From assembly GCF_019793435.1 (NCBI RefSeq), contig NZ_JAILYH010000002.1:434001-498000 (forward strand): a stretch of 64,000 nt of DNA. Direction: 5' to 3'. The notes beneath the pieces are model-generated. The model was given only the letters and a program-made list of their open reading frames with translations, ran no database searches and had not been told where the DNA came from. Source of the stretch: Rhizobium redzepovicii (GTDB lineage Bacteria; Pseudomonadota; Alphaproteobacteria; Rhizobiales; Rhizobiaceae). Made by a program: the position numbers and the translations under genes. Position 1 is the first letter of the stretch. Every line of letters begins with the position of its first letter. This document shows, one piece after another, positions 26,192 through 35,659 of this stretch.

Positions 26192-27478
26192 ATGAAAACG
26201 TATCTTTCAGGGGCTTTCGCACTGGCGTTGGCTACGGTTTCTTTCGCATGGTCGAGCGTGGCCATGGCGGAAACGCAGACGATCACCTTTCTCTTCACCG
26301 ACGACGACCAGGCTTATGTCGAGCGGATGGAAGCGCTGAGCAAGGAATTCGAGACGGCGCATCCCGACATCAAGGTGAACTTCGTCTCCTCGGGTTACGA
26401 TGCCGTCGCCAAACAGCTGCCGGTGCAGCTTGCCATCGGCGAAGGTCCCGACATCGCCAAGATCACCGACTGGCAGCTGGCGCCCTATTACCTCGACATG
26501 CGCCCGTTGATGAAGGATCCCGATGGCTTCGCCAAGCTGCACGGCGACAGCCTGAACACCCTTCGCTTCCCCGGCGTCAACGATCCGAATTCGATCAACG
26601 GCTACGTCGCGTCGCAGACCTTCAACCTGCCCTTCGTCAACAAGACGCTGTTCGAGCAGGCGAAAGAACCGCTTCCGAAGCCGACCGCCACGCTGAAGGA
26701 CATCGTCGAAGCCTCGGCACGCGTCGCCAAGGCGACCGGCGCCCAGATCCCCTTTACGATGGACCGCTCGGGTCACCGTTTCTCCGGCGCGGCCTTCTCC
26801 TACGGCTCGAACTACGTCAAGGACGGCAAGTTCTCCTTCCCTGACGATGCCGCCAAGCACTACATCACCGATCTCTACAACTGGACGAAGGACGGCTCTT
26901 TCCCGAAGGAAATGTGGGGCGCGGCCGGCGGAACCCAGTACAAGAACATGGGTGACGAGTTCGTCAACGGCAATGTCGTGACCTATCTTGCCGGCAACTG
27001 GATGGTCAATCCGTTCCAGAAGAAGATCGGCGACGCCTTCGACTGGACGGCGATCAGCGCGCCCTGCGGCGATGCCGGTTGCTATGCGATGCCGGGCGGT
27101 ACCGCGATCGTCGGCTTCAAGCGCACCAAGTACCCGCAGGCCGTCGCCTCCTTCATCGAGTTCCTCGGCTCTGAAAAGGTCCAGCGTGAAATCGCCGAAA
27201 ACTACGTCATCCTGACCGGCGCCGACATCAAGGATCCGCAGTACAAGCTCGATAGCAAGAACGCCAAGGACGCCATGGCCGTCTTCCTCGCAAGCCGCAA
27301 CAGCGCGCCGAAGGCAGCTCGCGACCTGGAACGCCTGAAGGGCTCCTCCGCCATCTATCAGCTCATTGTCCAGCGGATGAGCCAGCTGATCGTCGGCGAG
27401 CTTTCCCTTGAGGACACCTTCAAGGCGATGAGCGCAGACGTCGACAAGGTCAACGTCGCCCTCGCCGCCAACAAGTAA
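26192..27478 (+). CDS. CUT1 ABC transporter sugar-binding protein of module A
   Basis: A 428-residue extracellular solute-binding protein, family 1. The ATG at 26192 is preferred over 26186 because GGAGG is 6 bases away rather than adjacent. A classic signal peptide ends at SVAMA-ETQ. Binding-protein landmarks include FVSSGYDAVAKQLPVQLAIGEGPDIAKI and the NMGDEFVNGNVVTYLAGNWM region. Two cysteines (APCGDAGCYAM) could form a disulfide in the periplasm. It delivers oligosaccharide to the permeases of the divergent operon; splitting it off with its own promoter allows higher expression. Confidence 0.92.
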   Translation: MKTYLSGAFALALATVSFAWSSVAMAETQTITFLFTDDDQAYVERMEALSKEFETAHPDIKVNFVSSGYDAVAKQLPVQLAIGEGPDIAKITDWQLAPYYLDMRPLMKDPDGFAKLHGDSLNTLRFPGVNDPNSINGYVASQTFNLPFVNKTLFEQAKEPLPKPTATLKDIVEASARVAKATGAQIPFTMDRSGHRFSGAAFSYGSNYVKDGKFSFPDDAAKHYITDLYNWTKDGSFPKEMWGAAGGTQYKNMGDEFVNGNVVTYLAGNWMVNPFQKKIGDAFDWTAISAPCGDAGCYAMPGGTAIVGFKRTKYPQAVASFIEFLGSEKVQREIAENYVILTGADIKDPQYKLDSKNAKDAMAVFLASRNSAPKAARDLERLKGSSAIYQLIVQRMSQLIVGELSLEDTFKAMSADVDKVNVALAANK

Positions 27479-27513
27479 ACGGCCGCGCCTGTCTCCCACA
27501 GATTGCGCGCTGC

Positions 27514-27556
27514 ATCAGCCACGGCCTCGCAACGGGCCGTGGCTGATCGTTTTTTT
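27514..27556 (+). terminator. Intrinsic terminator after the module A binding-protein gene
   Basis: A 13-bp stem (27514-27526 with 27535-27547, arm ATCAGCCACGGCC) closes an 8-base loop and is followed by a run of seven T. This strong rho-independent terminator ends the single-gene transcript. Confidence 0.88.
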
Positions 27557-27652
27557 GCCTCTGCCTATGCCAACATGCCGAACAGTTCGATCGGTTTCGA
27601 ATTGTCGATGGACTGAACCACGCTACGTCTTCCCGCAACGAAAGGTAGCGTT

Positions 27653-29014
27653 ATGGATATCATCAATCGAAACACCGGCTCCCGCTCGGACCTGAGACCA
27701 GCCGCCCTCGCCATTCTCTGCCTCGGCGTGATCGTGGCGCAGGTCGACACATCGGTTGTCAATCTGGCGGTCCAGCCGATAGGCCTCGACCTCAAGGCGT
27801 CGGTGACGCAATTGCAGTGGGTCGTCGACGCTTATAATCTCGTTTACGCAGCACTCCTCATCAGCGGCGGCCTGTTTGCCGATCTCTACGGTCGGCGCCG
27901 GATGTTCGTGATCGGCTGTGCGGTTTTTGCCCTGGCGAGCCTCGTCTGCGCCTTTGCCCCGAGCATCGCAATGCTGATCGGGGCCAGGGCCTTGACCGGT
28001 CTCGGCTCCGCCCTCCTGCTGCCGGCGTCGCTTTCACTGATCCGGGTCATCTACCGGGATGAGAAGCTCCGTGCGCGCGTGCTCGGAATCTGGGCCGGCT
28101 GCAATGGGATGTCGCTTGCGATCGGCCCCACCCTCGGCGGCTTTCTGATCCGCGGTTTCGGCTGGCGATCCGTTTTCTTCGTGGTCATCCCGATCGCGCT
28201 GATCGCGGCGGCGAGCGCGTGGCTTTTCATTCCGGAAAGCGCCGATCGGCAGGGCAGATCCTTCGACCTGCCGGGTCAGTTGCTGGGGATCGCATCCCTC
28301 ACCGCCCTTACCCTCACCGCGATTGAATCATCGCATCTGCCGCCGCTGTGGACGGCGCTCCTGGCAATCGCCGGCGCGGCTCTCCTGCTGCTCTTCGTCA
28401 TGGTGGAGAAGCGCCTGGAACAGACGGCCCTCGTTCCGATGTCGATGTTCCAGGACAGCCAATTCCGCGGGGCGATGGCCGGAACGGCGGCGATGACCTT
28501 CGGCATGTATGGCACGCTGTTTCTCTTTCCACTGGTCTCCCTCAGCCTCGGCCGCCTGGCCTCCTTTGAAGCAGGACTATCGCTGCTGCCGATGGCCCTC
28601 AGCTTCATCGCGATCTCCCCCTTCTCCGGCACGATCTCGGAGCGCCTTGGGAAAAAACGCACCATATCGGCAGGGCTGGCGCTGATGGGTTTGGGCAATC
28701 TCCTGCTCGGCGCATCCTTCCTGGCCGACTGGTTCGTTGCCGAAGAGATCGGGCTGCTGTTGACCGGCGTCGGCATGGGAATGGCGACGGGCCCCCTAAC
28801 CGCGGTCGCGGTTTCAACCGTCACCGCCGATCGTTCCGGCACGGCGAGCGCCCTGATAAACGTTGCCCGCATGGTGGGCGCGACGATAGGCGTCGCCCTG
28901 CTCGGGGCGATCTTCGCCTTCCTCGGAGAAGCCGAAACCGGCTTCATCGTCGCGATGTCTGCAGGCGGCAGCGTGCAGTTGCTCGGGAGCATCCTTGCCT
29001 GGCGCTCACTCTGA
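27653..29014 (+). CDS. MFS drug exporter, DHA2 type
   Basis: A 453-residue major facilitator with 14 expected membrane segments. Family landmarks are the N-terminal VAQVDTSVVNLAVQPIGLDL, the loop motif GGLFADLYGRRRMF after the second helix, and motif C-like GPTLGGFLI. Such proteins export drugs or other hydrophobic compounds using the proton gradient. No regulator or adaptor (EmrA) is adjacent, and the gene appears to be transcribed alone. Its substrate is unknown. A stretch of about 170 bases without a gene separates it from the DUF3422 gene. Confidence 0.88.
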   Translation: MDIINRNTGSRSDLRPAALAILCLGVIVAQVDTSVVNLAVQPIGLDLKASVTQLQWVVDAYNLVYAALLISGGLFADLYGRRRMFVIGCAVFALASLVCAFAPSIAMLIGARALTGLGSALLLPASLSLIRVIYRDEKLRARVLGIWAGCNGMSLAIGPTLGGFLIRGFGWRSVFFVVIPIALIAAASAWLFIPESADRQGRSFDLPGQLLGIASLTALTLTAIESSHLPPLWTALLAIAGAALLLLFVMVEKRLEQTALVPMSMFQDSQFRGAMAGTAAMTFGMYGTLFLFPLVSLSLGRLASFEAGLSLLPMALSFIAISPFSGTISERLGKKRTISAGLALMGLGNLLLGASFLADWFVAEEIGLLLTGVGMGMATGPLTAVAVSTVTADRSGTASALINVARMVGATIGVALLGAIFAFLGEAETGFIVAMSAGGSVQLLGSILAWRSL

Positions 29015-29185
29015 ACGCGCGATTGGGCGACTGCTGCGAAGGCGTCGTGACACGAGCCGCGGGAGAGGCTATAGGCGTTGTCGACCTGGGGGCAGCTCCA
29101 GGCGCCATATCAAATTATCAAGCGCCGGCACCCGGTCCTTCCGCCGGCGATCCAGCGACTGTCTATCGTATAGAGGTGCATCTCC

Positions 29186-30448
29186 ATGCCGATGGGTTCC
29201 GAGCATCCGCTGCGCAGGGAGCTTCACAACGAGTTGCATGCCCGGCCGTCGCTTTATTTCGATGGCGACACCGATGTCTGGCATGTCGCTATCATCGGCG
29301 AGAATGGCCCTCCTTCGCTGCCCGGTTCCCTGCCGGGATTGGAAGATGTCACCACGACGGGCGAGGGCAATCACGGCATCGGCCGCGTCGGCGACGGCCG
29401 ACTGAAATGGGAAGCCCATACCGAGTTCCTCACCCTCACCTTCGTGGTGCCGGCATCGGCCGAACCCGGCAGCAACCCGCCGGAAGCTTTTCGGGCCTGC
29501 TGCGGCCAGATTGGCGGAAAGGTCATCGCGGCCGTGCGCGTGCTGGTGCGTGACGAGAAGGACGGGCGCATCCTGGAAAAACCCAAACTCGACTATGTCG
29601 CTTCGCGGGTCGGCGGCGGCGACGCCGAGGTGCATTCGAACTTTCGGCTGACCGACAGCGGATTCCTCGAGTTCCTGTTCTTCAACCGCAACCTCAACGC
29701 CTATCGGACCGGCCGCATGGTCCGGCGTTTCCTGGAAATCGAGACATATCGGATGATGGCGCTGCTGGCGTTGCCGATGGCGCGCGAGACCGTGTCGAAG
29801 CTTTCCGCATTTGACCAGCGCCTCGATCTCCTGATCGTCCATATGCAGAGCGCCGTCAAAGTCGACAAGGCGCTGCTGTCCGAGGTGACGAGGCTCTCTT
29901 CCGATGTGCTCAACTTCTCGGCACTCGCCCGCCACCGCTTCGGCGCGACAAAAGCCTATGCCGAGATCGTGGCGAGCAGGCTGTCGGAGCTTCGAGAAGA
30001 GCGGGTCGAGCAAAGACAAAGGCTCGGTACGTTCATCGACCGACGCTTCCAACCGGCTGTCCGCTCGGTCTATGCGGCAGAACGGCGCCTCGACGAGCTG
30101 GCCGAACGCGTCAGCCTGGCCGGAGACCTTCTCAGAACCACCGTGCAGGTTCAGCTCGAGGATCAGAATGCCTCACTGCTGACCTCAATGGAAGAGCGGG
30201 CGCGCATCCAGGTGCATATCCAGCAGGCGGTCGAAGGCTTTTCGGTCATCGCCATCACCTATTATACCGTCGGCCTGGTGAAGATCTGCCTCGAAAGCAT
30301 TTCCGCACTGGGCGTCGATCCGCACGTGGCAAAACTCGCTGTTCTCGGCGCCATCCCGCTCGTGCTCTTCGCCGTCTGGACCGCGGTCCGTCACGTGCGC
30401 CGAAGCATCGCCGGCGTGCCGCACGGCCCCACATCCGAAAGCCACTGA
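29186..30448 (+). CDS. DUF3422-family membrane-anchored protein
   Basis: A 420-residue protein of the DUF3422 family, recognised by the N-terminal HPLRRELHNELHARP. The middle is helical and includes a conserved-looking block (NFRLTDSGFLEFLFFNRNLNAYRTGRMVRR). The C-terminus has two probable membrane segments (FSVIAITYYTVGLVKICLES and LAVLGAIPLVLFAVWTAV) and a basic tail. Overall it looks like a mostly cytoplasmic protein tethered at its end, but the function of the family is not established. A hairpin follows, between this and the convergent chemoreceptor gene. Confidence 0.78.
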   Translation: MPMGSEHPLRRELHNELHARPSLYFDGDTDVWHVAIIGENGPPSLPGSLPGLEDVTTTGEGNHGIGRVGDGRLKWEAHTEFLTLTFVVPASAEPGSNPPEAFRACCGQIGGKVIAAVRVLVRDEKDGRILEKPKLDYVASRVGGGDAEVHSNFRLTDSGFLEFLFFNRNLNAYRTGRMVRRFLEIETYRMMALLALPMARETVSKLSAFDQRLDLLIVHMQSAVKVDKALLSEVTRLSSDVLNFSALARHRFGATKAYAEIVASRLSELREERVEQRQRLGTFIDRRFQPAVRSVYAAERRLDELAERVSLAGDLLRTTVQVQLEDQNASLLTSMEERARIQVHIQQAVEGFSVIAITYYTVGLVKICLESISALGVDPHVAKLAVLGAIPLVLFAVWTAVRHVRRSIAGVPHGPTSESH

Positions 30449-30454
30449 CGGGGT

Positions 30455-30487
30455 CACCGCCGCCCTTTCGGAGCGGCGGTGTTCTAT
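30455..30487. terminator. Hairpin between convergent genes
   Basis: A 9-bp stem (CACCGCCGC, 30455-30463; partner 30473-30481) with a 9-base loop is followed by TTCTATT on the + side. It probably ends the DUF3422 transcript. The T-run is interrupted, so strength is moderate. Confidence 0.6.
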
Positions 30488-30506
30488 TAACCGCTCCGAC
30501 AGATCG

Positions 30507-32654
30507 TCACGATGCCATTGCGCAGGGGCGATGGTCTCGTGCCCGACCGCTGCCCGTCTTGAACCGCCGCAACAGATCAGCAAGACTTTCGGTTTCCTGC
30601 GTCAGACTCTGGGCCGCCGCCGTGGTTTCTTCGACCATCGCGGCGTTCTGCTGGGTCACCTTGTCCATCTGGTCGCCGGCGGCCGAGACTTCGCGCAGGC
30701 TCGTTGCCTGTTCGCGGGCAGCAACGGCGATCTCGGCGACGGTCGCATTCATGGCGGTAACCTGCTCGACGATCTGTTCCAGCGAGAGACCGGATTCGCC
30801 GACCAGTTGAACACCGGTCTTGACTTGCGCGGAGGAGGTGGAAATCAGTTGCTTGATCTCCCGCGCCGCATTGGCGGAGCGCTGGGCGAGCTCGCGGACT
30901 TCCTGGGCGACGACGGCAAAGCCCTTGCCCGCCTCACCGGCGCGCGCCGCTTCGACGCCGGCATTCAGCGCCAAGAGGTTGGTCTGGAAGGCGATCTCGT
31001 CGATGACGCTGATGATGTTGCCGATCTTCGACGACGAATTTTGAATTTCCGTCATCGCGTCGATAGCCCGGGCGACGATTTCGCCGCCCTTTTCGGCATT
31101 GGTGCGGGCCGTCGCAACGACGGCCTGGGCGCGGCCTGCGCCCTCTGCCGTGCCGTTGACGCCGCGGGTCACGTCGCCGAGTGCTGCGACCGTTTCTTCC
31201 AACGAGGCTGCCTGCTGCTCGGTGCGGCGGGCGAGATCGTTGGAGGCGGTGGAGATTTCCGACAGACCGGAGCGGATGGTGGCGACCGCGCGAATGACAG
31301 AGTCGACCGCTTCCTCGAGGCTTGCGACCGAATTGTTGAAATGATCGCGGATCCTGACGTAGCGATGGTCGACTTCGCCGACGCGAACGGTGAGATCACC
31401 CTTCGACAACGCGTCGAGACCGACGGAAATCTGGCGGAAGGCATGTTCCATCACTTGCGCATCGGACAGCCGCTCGGCTTCCTGGCGCAGCCGCTCTTCT
31501 TCGGCGGCGAGGCGAGCTCGCTCGGCATTGGCTTCGGCGATCAGCTTGGCGCGGCCCGTCTCCTGGAAAACCTTCAGCGAACGCGCCATGGCGCCGAGTT
31601 CGTGGCGGTGCTCGACGCCCGTTATCGCGATCCCTTCCTCGCCGCGAGCAAGCTGCTCCATGGACTGGGCCATCTTGCGCACCGCAGAGGAAATCAGCAG
31701 GCCGACGAAATAGGAAAGCACGAGGCCGATGACGATCAGCAGCCCGCTGATGACGAGCGTCGTGCTGGTCGCGGAGGCGACCGTCGCCTCCACGGAACCA
31801 TCAAGGGCCTTCTGGGCACCTGTCACGGTCGCCTGCAAATCCGTGAATTCGCCTGATATTTTCGGCGCGAGCACGCCAAGCTGCGTCTGGCGGATATTGC
31901 CGGAGGCCTGCAGCACCTCCTTCATGTCGCCGAGACGGGCGGTGTAGTTCTGCATGAGCTGCCCGGCACCCATCAGGCGCTTCTTCTGCAGCTCATTCTT
32001 CGCAGCCTTGGCGGCGGCGTCATTGAGCGCCACGGCTTCGGCGAGAGCCGCCTGCGCCGTGTCGTAAGCCGCGAAATCGTTGGAATGCACGAAGCGTTCA
32101 GAGAAATAGAGACTGCGGTTCAAGGCCTCCAGCGTCGCCGCCGTCATCTGCAGCAGCGTCACGTCGTTCTGGCGCCAGGCGCTGCGCACGACGTCGTTGA
32201 GCGCGATACTGGTCCAGGGGCCGAATTCGGTGACCTTGGAGATCAACATGTCGCGCCGAGCCTGCAAGGAAACGATCTGTTCGAAGGCCTTGCCGTAGGC
32301 GGCAATATCCTGGCGGATTTCTGCAAGCCCCGACTGCAGGTCCTTGTTGCCGGCAAAACGCGGGTCGTCCGCCTCGAAGGCCTTCACGCCGGCGCGGAAA
32401 CTGTCGACGACAGCCTGCGTCGGGGTCGAACGGAAAGCCTCCGCCGACATCTGGATCTCGTGCAACTGGTCGCTGTAGTCGGAGATAGCCAGACTCTGGC
32501 CGGCCGTGACACGATAGGAAGCGAAGATCGCGGCAAGCCCGTTCATGCCGGAGATCGCGCTGACGGTGAGCAGGCTCATCAGCAGGATCAACGGCACGAA
32601 GCCTGCGGTGATCTGCGCGCGAATGCCGAATTTATTCCAGAAATGCAACATCAT
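30507..32654 (-). CDS. Methyl-accepting chemotaxis protein partnered with a sugar-binding protein
   Basis: A 715-residue chemoreceptor. A first membrane segment (about residues 14-35) is followed by a long helical periplasmic sensor, a second membrane segment ([23 protein letters not shown]), a HAMP domain, a basic helical linker rich in [14 protein letters not shown], a second HAMP-like part ([18 protein letters not shown]) and the signalling coiled coil with the conserved [20 protein letters not shown] tip. It starts 13 bases after the sugar-binding protein gene, so the two are co-transcribed. The likely role is sensing that protein in its sugar-loaded form, as with Trg and ribose-binding protein. 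Confidence 0.9.
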   Translation of the reverse strand: MMLHFWNKFGIRAQITAGFVPLILLMSLLTVSAISGMNGLAAIFASYRVTAGQSLAISDYSDQLHEIQMSAEAFRSTPTQAVVDSFRAGVKAFEADDPRFAGNKDLQSGLAEIRQDIAAYGKAFEQIVSLQARRDMLISKVTEFGPWTSIALNDVVRSAWRQNDVTLLQMTAATLEALNRSLYFSERFVHSNDFAAYDTAQAALAEAVALNDAAAKAAKNELQKKRLMGAGQLMQNYTARLGDMKEVLQASGNIRQTQLGVLAPKISGEFTDLQATVTGAQKALDGSVEATVASATSTTLVISGLLIVIGLVLSYFVGLLISSAVRKMAQSMEQLARGEEGIAITGVEHRHELGAMARSLKVFQETGRAKLIAEANAERARLAAEEERLRQEAERLSDAQVMEHAFRQISVGLDALSKGDLTVRVGEVDHRYVRIRDHFNNSVASLEEAVDSVIRAVATIRSGLSEISTASNDLARRTEQQAASLEETVAALGDVTRGVNGTAEGAGRAQAVVATARTNAEKGGEIVARAIDAMTEIQNSSSKIGNIISVIDEIAFQTNLLALNAGVEAARAGEAGKGFAVVAQEVRELAQRSANAAREIKQLISTSSAQVKTGVQLVGESGLSLEQIVEQVTAMNATVAEIAVAAREQATSLREVSAAGDQMDKVTQQNAAMVEETTAAAQSLTQETESLADLLRRFKTGSGRARDHRPCAMAS

Positions 32655-32667
32655 AGGCCTCTTATGC

Positions 32668-33597
32668 TCACTGGCTCTTCGGCAGGTATTGGGCTATTTT
32701 CTCGGGTGTGACGAGTTCGAAGGGGACGTTGTTTTCGCGAGGCACCTTCTCCTTGTTGACGAGCTTCACGGCAGCGTCGACGGCCGCCGCCCCCTGCCCG
32801 ACCGCACTCTGGAGAATGGTGACGTCGAGATCCCCGGCCACCATGGCGGCAAGCGCATCGTCGGTAGCATCGACGCCGGCGACGACGACGTCCTTCATCG
32901 GGATATTGGCCTTCTTCATGGCGCGGATCGCACCGAGCGCCATCTCGTCATTGTTGGCGATAACAGCATCGAACTTGACGCCGGCCGCCAGCCATTCCTG
33001 CATTTGCTGATCGGCATAATCGCGCGACCAATAGGCCGCTTGCTGCTCGACGATCTCAAGGCCTTTGCATTCCGGCGTCGCGATGACATCGGCGATGTCC
33101 TGGGTGCGGGTGCGGGCGGCCACATGGAAGACCTCCCCCATCAGCACGACGACACGGCCCTTGCCCTTGAGCAGAGAGCACACTTGCTTTGTCTCCAGCG
33201 TACCGGAGTCTTTCTCATCGGAGGCGACAACGACCTGATTGTCCGGCAAGTCCGAGAGATTGGAGGGCGTCGTGTTGATGTAGATCAGGGGAATGCCGGC
33301 ATCCGCTGCGATCTTGGTCATTTGCGGTCCGAAATCGCCATCAGACAGCATCATGATAATGGCATCGACCTTGTCGGCAACGAACTGCTGAACCTGCTTC
33401 TTCTGAAGTTCGTTGTCGCCCTCGGCATTCGCGGTGACGAGCTTGAGGCCTGATATCGTCTTCCCGTGCGAGACGACGCCGTTCAGAAGCATCTCTCTGA
33501 ATTTATCGAGATTGGTCATCGAAACCCCGATCGTCTGTGCATTGGCAACAGAGACCGATATCGCCAAGGCGATGGATGCAAGCGTGGCCGTTTTCAT
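32668..33597 (-). CDS. Orphan periplasmic sugar-binding protein, RbsB type
   Basis: A 309-residue periplasmic binding protein with signal peptide [20 protein letters not shown]. It has the ribose/galactose-binding fold: [19 protein letters not shown], a first-domain strand [17 protein letters not shown], and [22 protein letters not shown] followed by [16 protein letters not shown]. No CUT2 permease or ATPase lies nearby; the next gene is a chemoreceptor 13 bases on. This suggests a sensory rather than nutritional role, comparable to ChvE in Agrobacterium, though it might also feed a transporter encoded elsewhere. About 194 bases upstream hold its promoter. Confidence 0.86.
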   Translation of the reverse strand: MKTATLASIALAISVSVANAQTIGVSMTNLDKFREMLLNGVVSHGKTISGLKLVTANAEGDNELQKKQVQQFVADKVDAIIMMLSDGDFGPQMTKIAADAGIPLIYINTTPSNLSDLPDNQVVVASDEKDSGTLETKQVCSLLKGKGRVVVLMGEVFHVAARTRTQDIADVIATPECKGLEIVEQQAAYWSRDYADQQMQEWLAAGVKFDAVIANNDEMALGAIRAMKKANIPMKDVVVAGVDATDDALAAMVAGDLDVTILQSAVGQGAAAVDAAVKLVNKEKVPRENNVPFELVTPEKIAQYLPKSQ

Positions 33598-33791
33598 GAA
33601 TTCCCCTACGCAATTCGGATGTGAATGCGTTATTTCAAATCTTGGTTAAATTTTACTTTTCGTGAGGAAACGAAAGTTAAGAACGGGGATAGGATATTGT
33701 GGCGCGGAAGCGCCTTCTTCGGCGGCGAGCAACCGACCTTGACAGGCTTCGTCTCGAACTTCGCGCGATGCACATAAATCTCTGTTTTTTA

Positions 33792-34676
33792 CTATCTTCC
33801 GCCGAAGCCGGAGCTGACGGTGATGCCCCTATAGATCACCCTTTGCAGCACGATGGCCAGGACCACGCCCGGCAGCATAGAGATCGTCGCGCCGGCCATG
33901 ATATAGTTCCACGCCGTGCCCTGCTGGGTCTGAAACAATGTGAGCCCGAGCGGCAGTGTGGCTTTTTCCACCCCGCTGGTAGCGATCAGCGGCCACAGGA
34001 AACTCTTCCACTGGGCGATGAAGGTGAAGAGCGACAAAAGGCCGATTGCCGGCATGGCGAGCGGCACGATGACGGTGACGAGAATGCGCAGGCGCGAGGC
34101 ACCGTCCATCATCGCGGCCTCGTCGAGATCCTTAGGAATGCCGAGGATGAACTGTCGCAGCAGAAACGTGCCAAAGGACGAGAAGGCGACCGGCAGGATC
34201 ATGCCATGATAGGTGTTGATCCAGCCGAGCTTGCTGACCAGGAGGAAAAGCGGGATCACCAGCATCACCTGCGGGATCATCAGCGTGCTGAGATAGGTAA
34301 GCAGCAGCCCCTCACGGCCGGGAAACCGCAGCCGCGCGAAGGCGTAGGCGGAAAGGCACGATACCGCGATCACGATCGCCGTGACGCCGCAGGCGACCAC
34401 CAGGGAATTCAGCAGGAAGGTGCCGAATGGCAGAGCCACCAGGGCCTCGACGAATGTGCCCCAATGATATTCCTCGGGGAAGATGCGAACCGGCACGGCC
34501 ATTACCTCGGCATTCGAGCGCACCGCGTTCGACACCATCCAGAAGAAGGGGAAGAGGAAAAGCAGCGCGATCAGTGAAAGGCCGGCATAACTGAAGAAGG
34601 TGCCGATGCGCCGCAGGAGACGATGCCGACCCGCGGAGACGGAATACGGATGCCGTGAGGTCGGGTCAGTCGTCAT
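33792..34676 (-). CDS. CUT1 sugar ABC transporter permease, MalG type (module B)
   Basis: A 294-residue inner-membrane permease of normal length with six expected membrane segments and the EAA loop DEAAMMDGASRLRILVTVIVPL. It is the last gene of the fucoside operon and overlaps the other permease gene by 11 bases. It forms the pore with that partner. No ATP-binding gene follows; the next gene downstream is the binding protein of the chemoreceptor pair, about 200 bases away. An ATPase from elsewhere must dock on the EAA loop. Confidence 0.9.
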   Translation of the reverse strand: MTTDPTSRHPYSVSAGRHRLLRRIGTFFSYAGLSLIALLFLFPFFWMVSNAVRSNAEVMAVPVRIFPEEYHWGTFVEALVALPFGTFLLNSLVVACGVTAIVIAVSCLSAYAFARLRFPGREGLLLTYLSTLMIPQVMLVIPLFLLVSKLGWINTYHGMILPVAFSSFGTFLLRQFILGIPKDLDEAAMMDGASRLRILVTVIVPLAMPAIGLLSLFTFIAQWKSFLWPLIATSGVEKATLPLGLTLFQTQQGTAWNYIMAGATISMLPGVVLAIVLQRVIYRGITVSSGFGGR

Positions 34677-35592
34677 AATGCACCCATTTGCGCTGCATGT
34701 GGAACTGCAGGATGGTGAGCGCCATGATCATGACGAACATCACCCAGGCGAGAGCGGAGGCATAGCCCATCTGGAAATTGGTGAAGCCCTTCTGGTAGAT
34801 GGCAAAGCCGAGGGTTGCCGTCGCCGAGCCCGGGCCGCCGCGCGTCATTGCAAAGATTTCGTCGAAGACCTGCAGCGAGGTGATCGCCGTCATCACGGTG
34901 GCGAAGAAGACGGTGGGCGAGATCAGCGGCAGACGGATGCGCCAGAAGCGCTGCCAGGCATTGGCGCCGTCGATCGTCGCCGCTTCGAGATAGTGTTTCG
35001 GCACCAGATCGAGGGCGGCGTTGAACATCACGACATTATAGCCGACATTGGCCCAGAGCGTGACGATCACGACCGCCTGCATCGCCCAGGTCGGGTTCAG
35101 CAGGAAATTCGGCAGGCCGAGGCCGAGCGAACGGATGACGGTGTCGGCCAGTCCATCCGGCGTGAAGATCAGCAGCCACACCACCGAAGCGGCAATCGTC
35201 GGCGTGAAGGTCGGCAGAAAGAAGATCACCCGGAAGATCGCCTTGCCGCGCTTCAGGCTGGATATCCAAACCGCCAGCAGCAGCGAGACGATGATGTTCA
35301 CCGCCAGATATTCGACGGCGAAAAACAGCGTGTTTCTGAGGATGGTGTAGAAGGCCGGATCGACGGTGAAGAGCTTGATATAATTCTGAAGACCGACGAA
35401 GGACGGCGTCGAGATTAGCTGCCAGTTTGTGAAGGAGAGCGCCAGCGACGCCAGGATCGGCAGGGCCATGAAGATCATGAAGCCGAGAAAACTCGGCAGC
35501 AGGAACAGCATGGCCGTCTGCGTCTCAGGCTTCAGAAAGCGCTGCGGCCGACCAGGCTGCAGGGTCATTTCGGCAACGGCGCTTTCCGACAT
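34666..35592 (-). CDS. CUT1 sugar ABC transporter permease, MalF type (module B)
   Basis: About 308 residues from the ATG at 35592, chosen because GGAGGA lies 6 bases before it; the longer reading from 35640 adds a basic tail without a ribosome binding site. There are six expected membrane segments, with the first at TAMLFLLPSFLGFMIFMALP, and the EAA loop LEAATIDGANAWQRFWRIRLPL. It sits between the binding-protein gene and its partner permease. The substrate is inferred from the linked fucosidase. Confidence 0.9.
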   Translation of the reverse strand: MSESAVAEMTLQPGRPQRFLKPETQTAMLFLLPSFLGFMIFMALPILASLALSFTNWQLISTPSFVGLQNYIKLFTVDPAFYTILRNTLFFAVEYLAVNIIVSLLLAVWISSLKRGKAIFRVIFFLPTFTPTIAASVVWLLIFTPDGLADTVIRSLGLGLPNFLLNPTWAMQAVVIVTLWANVGYNVVMFNAALDLVPKHYLEAATIDGANAWQRFWRIRLPLISPTVFFATVMTAITSLQVFDEIFAMTRGGPGSATATLGFAIYQKGFTNFQMGYASALAWVMFVMIMALTILQFHMQRKWVHYDD

Positions 35593-35659
35593 GTCTTCCT
35601 CCATGCGCGGCAATTCCTGCCGCGGCGGGCGCCTGCGCATCCTTTCGGACGCATAGGCT

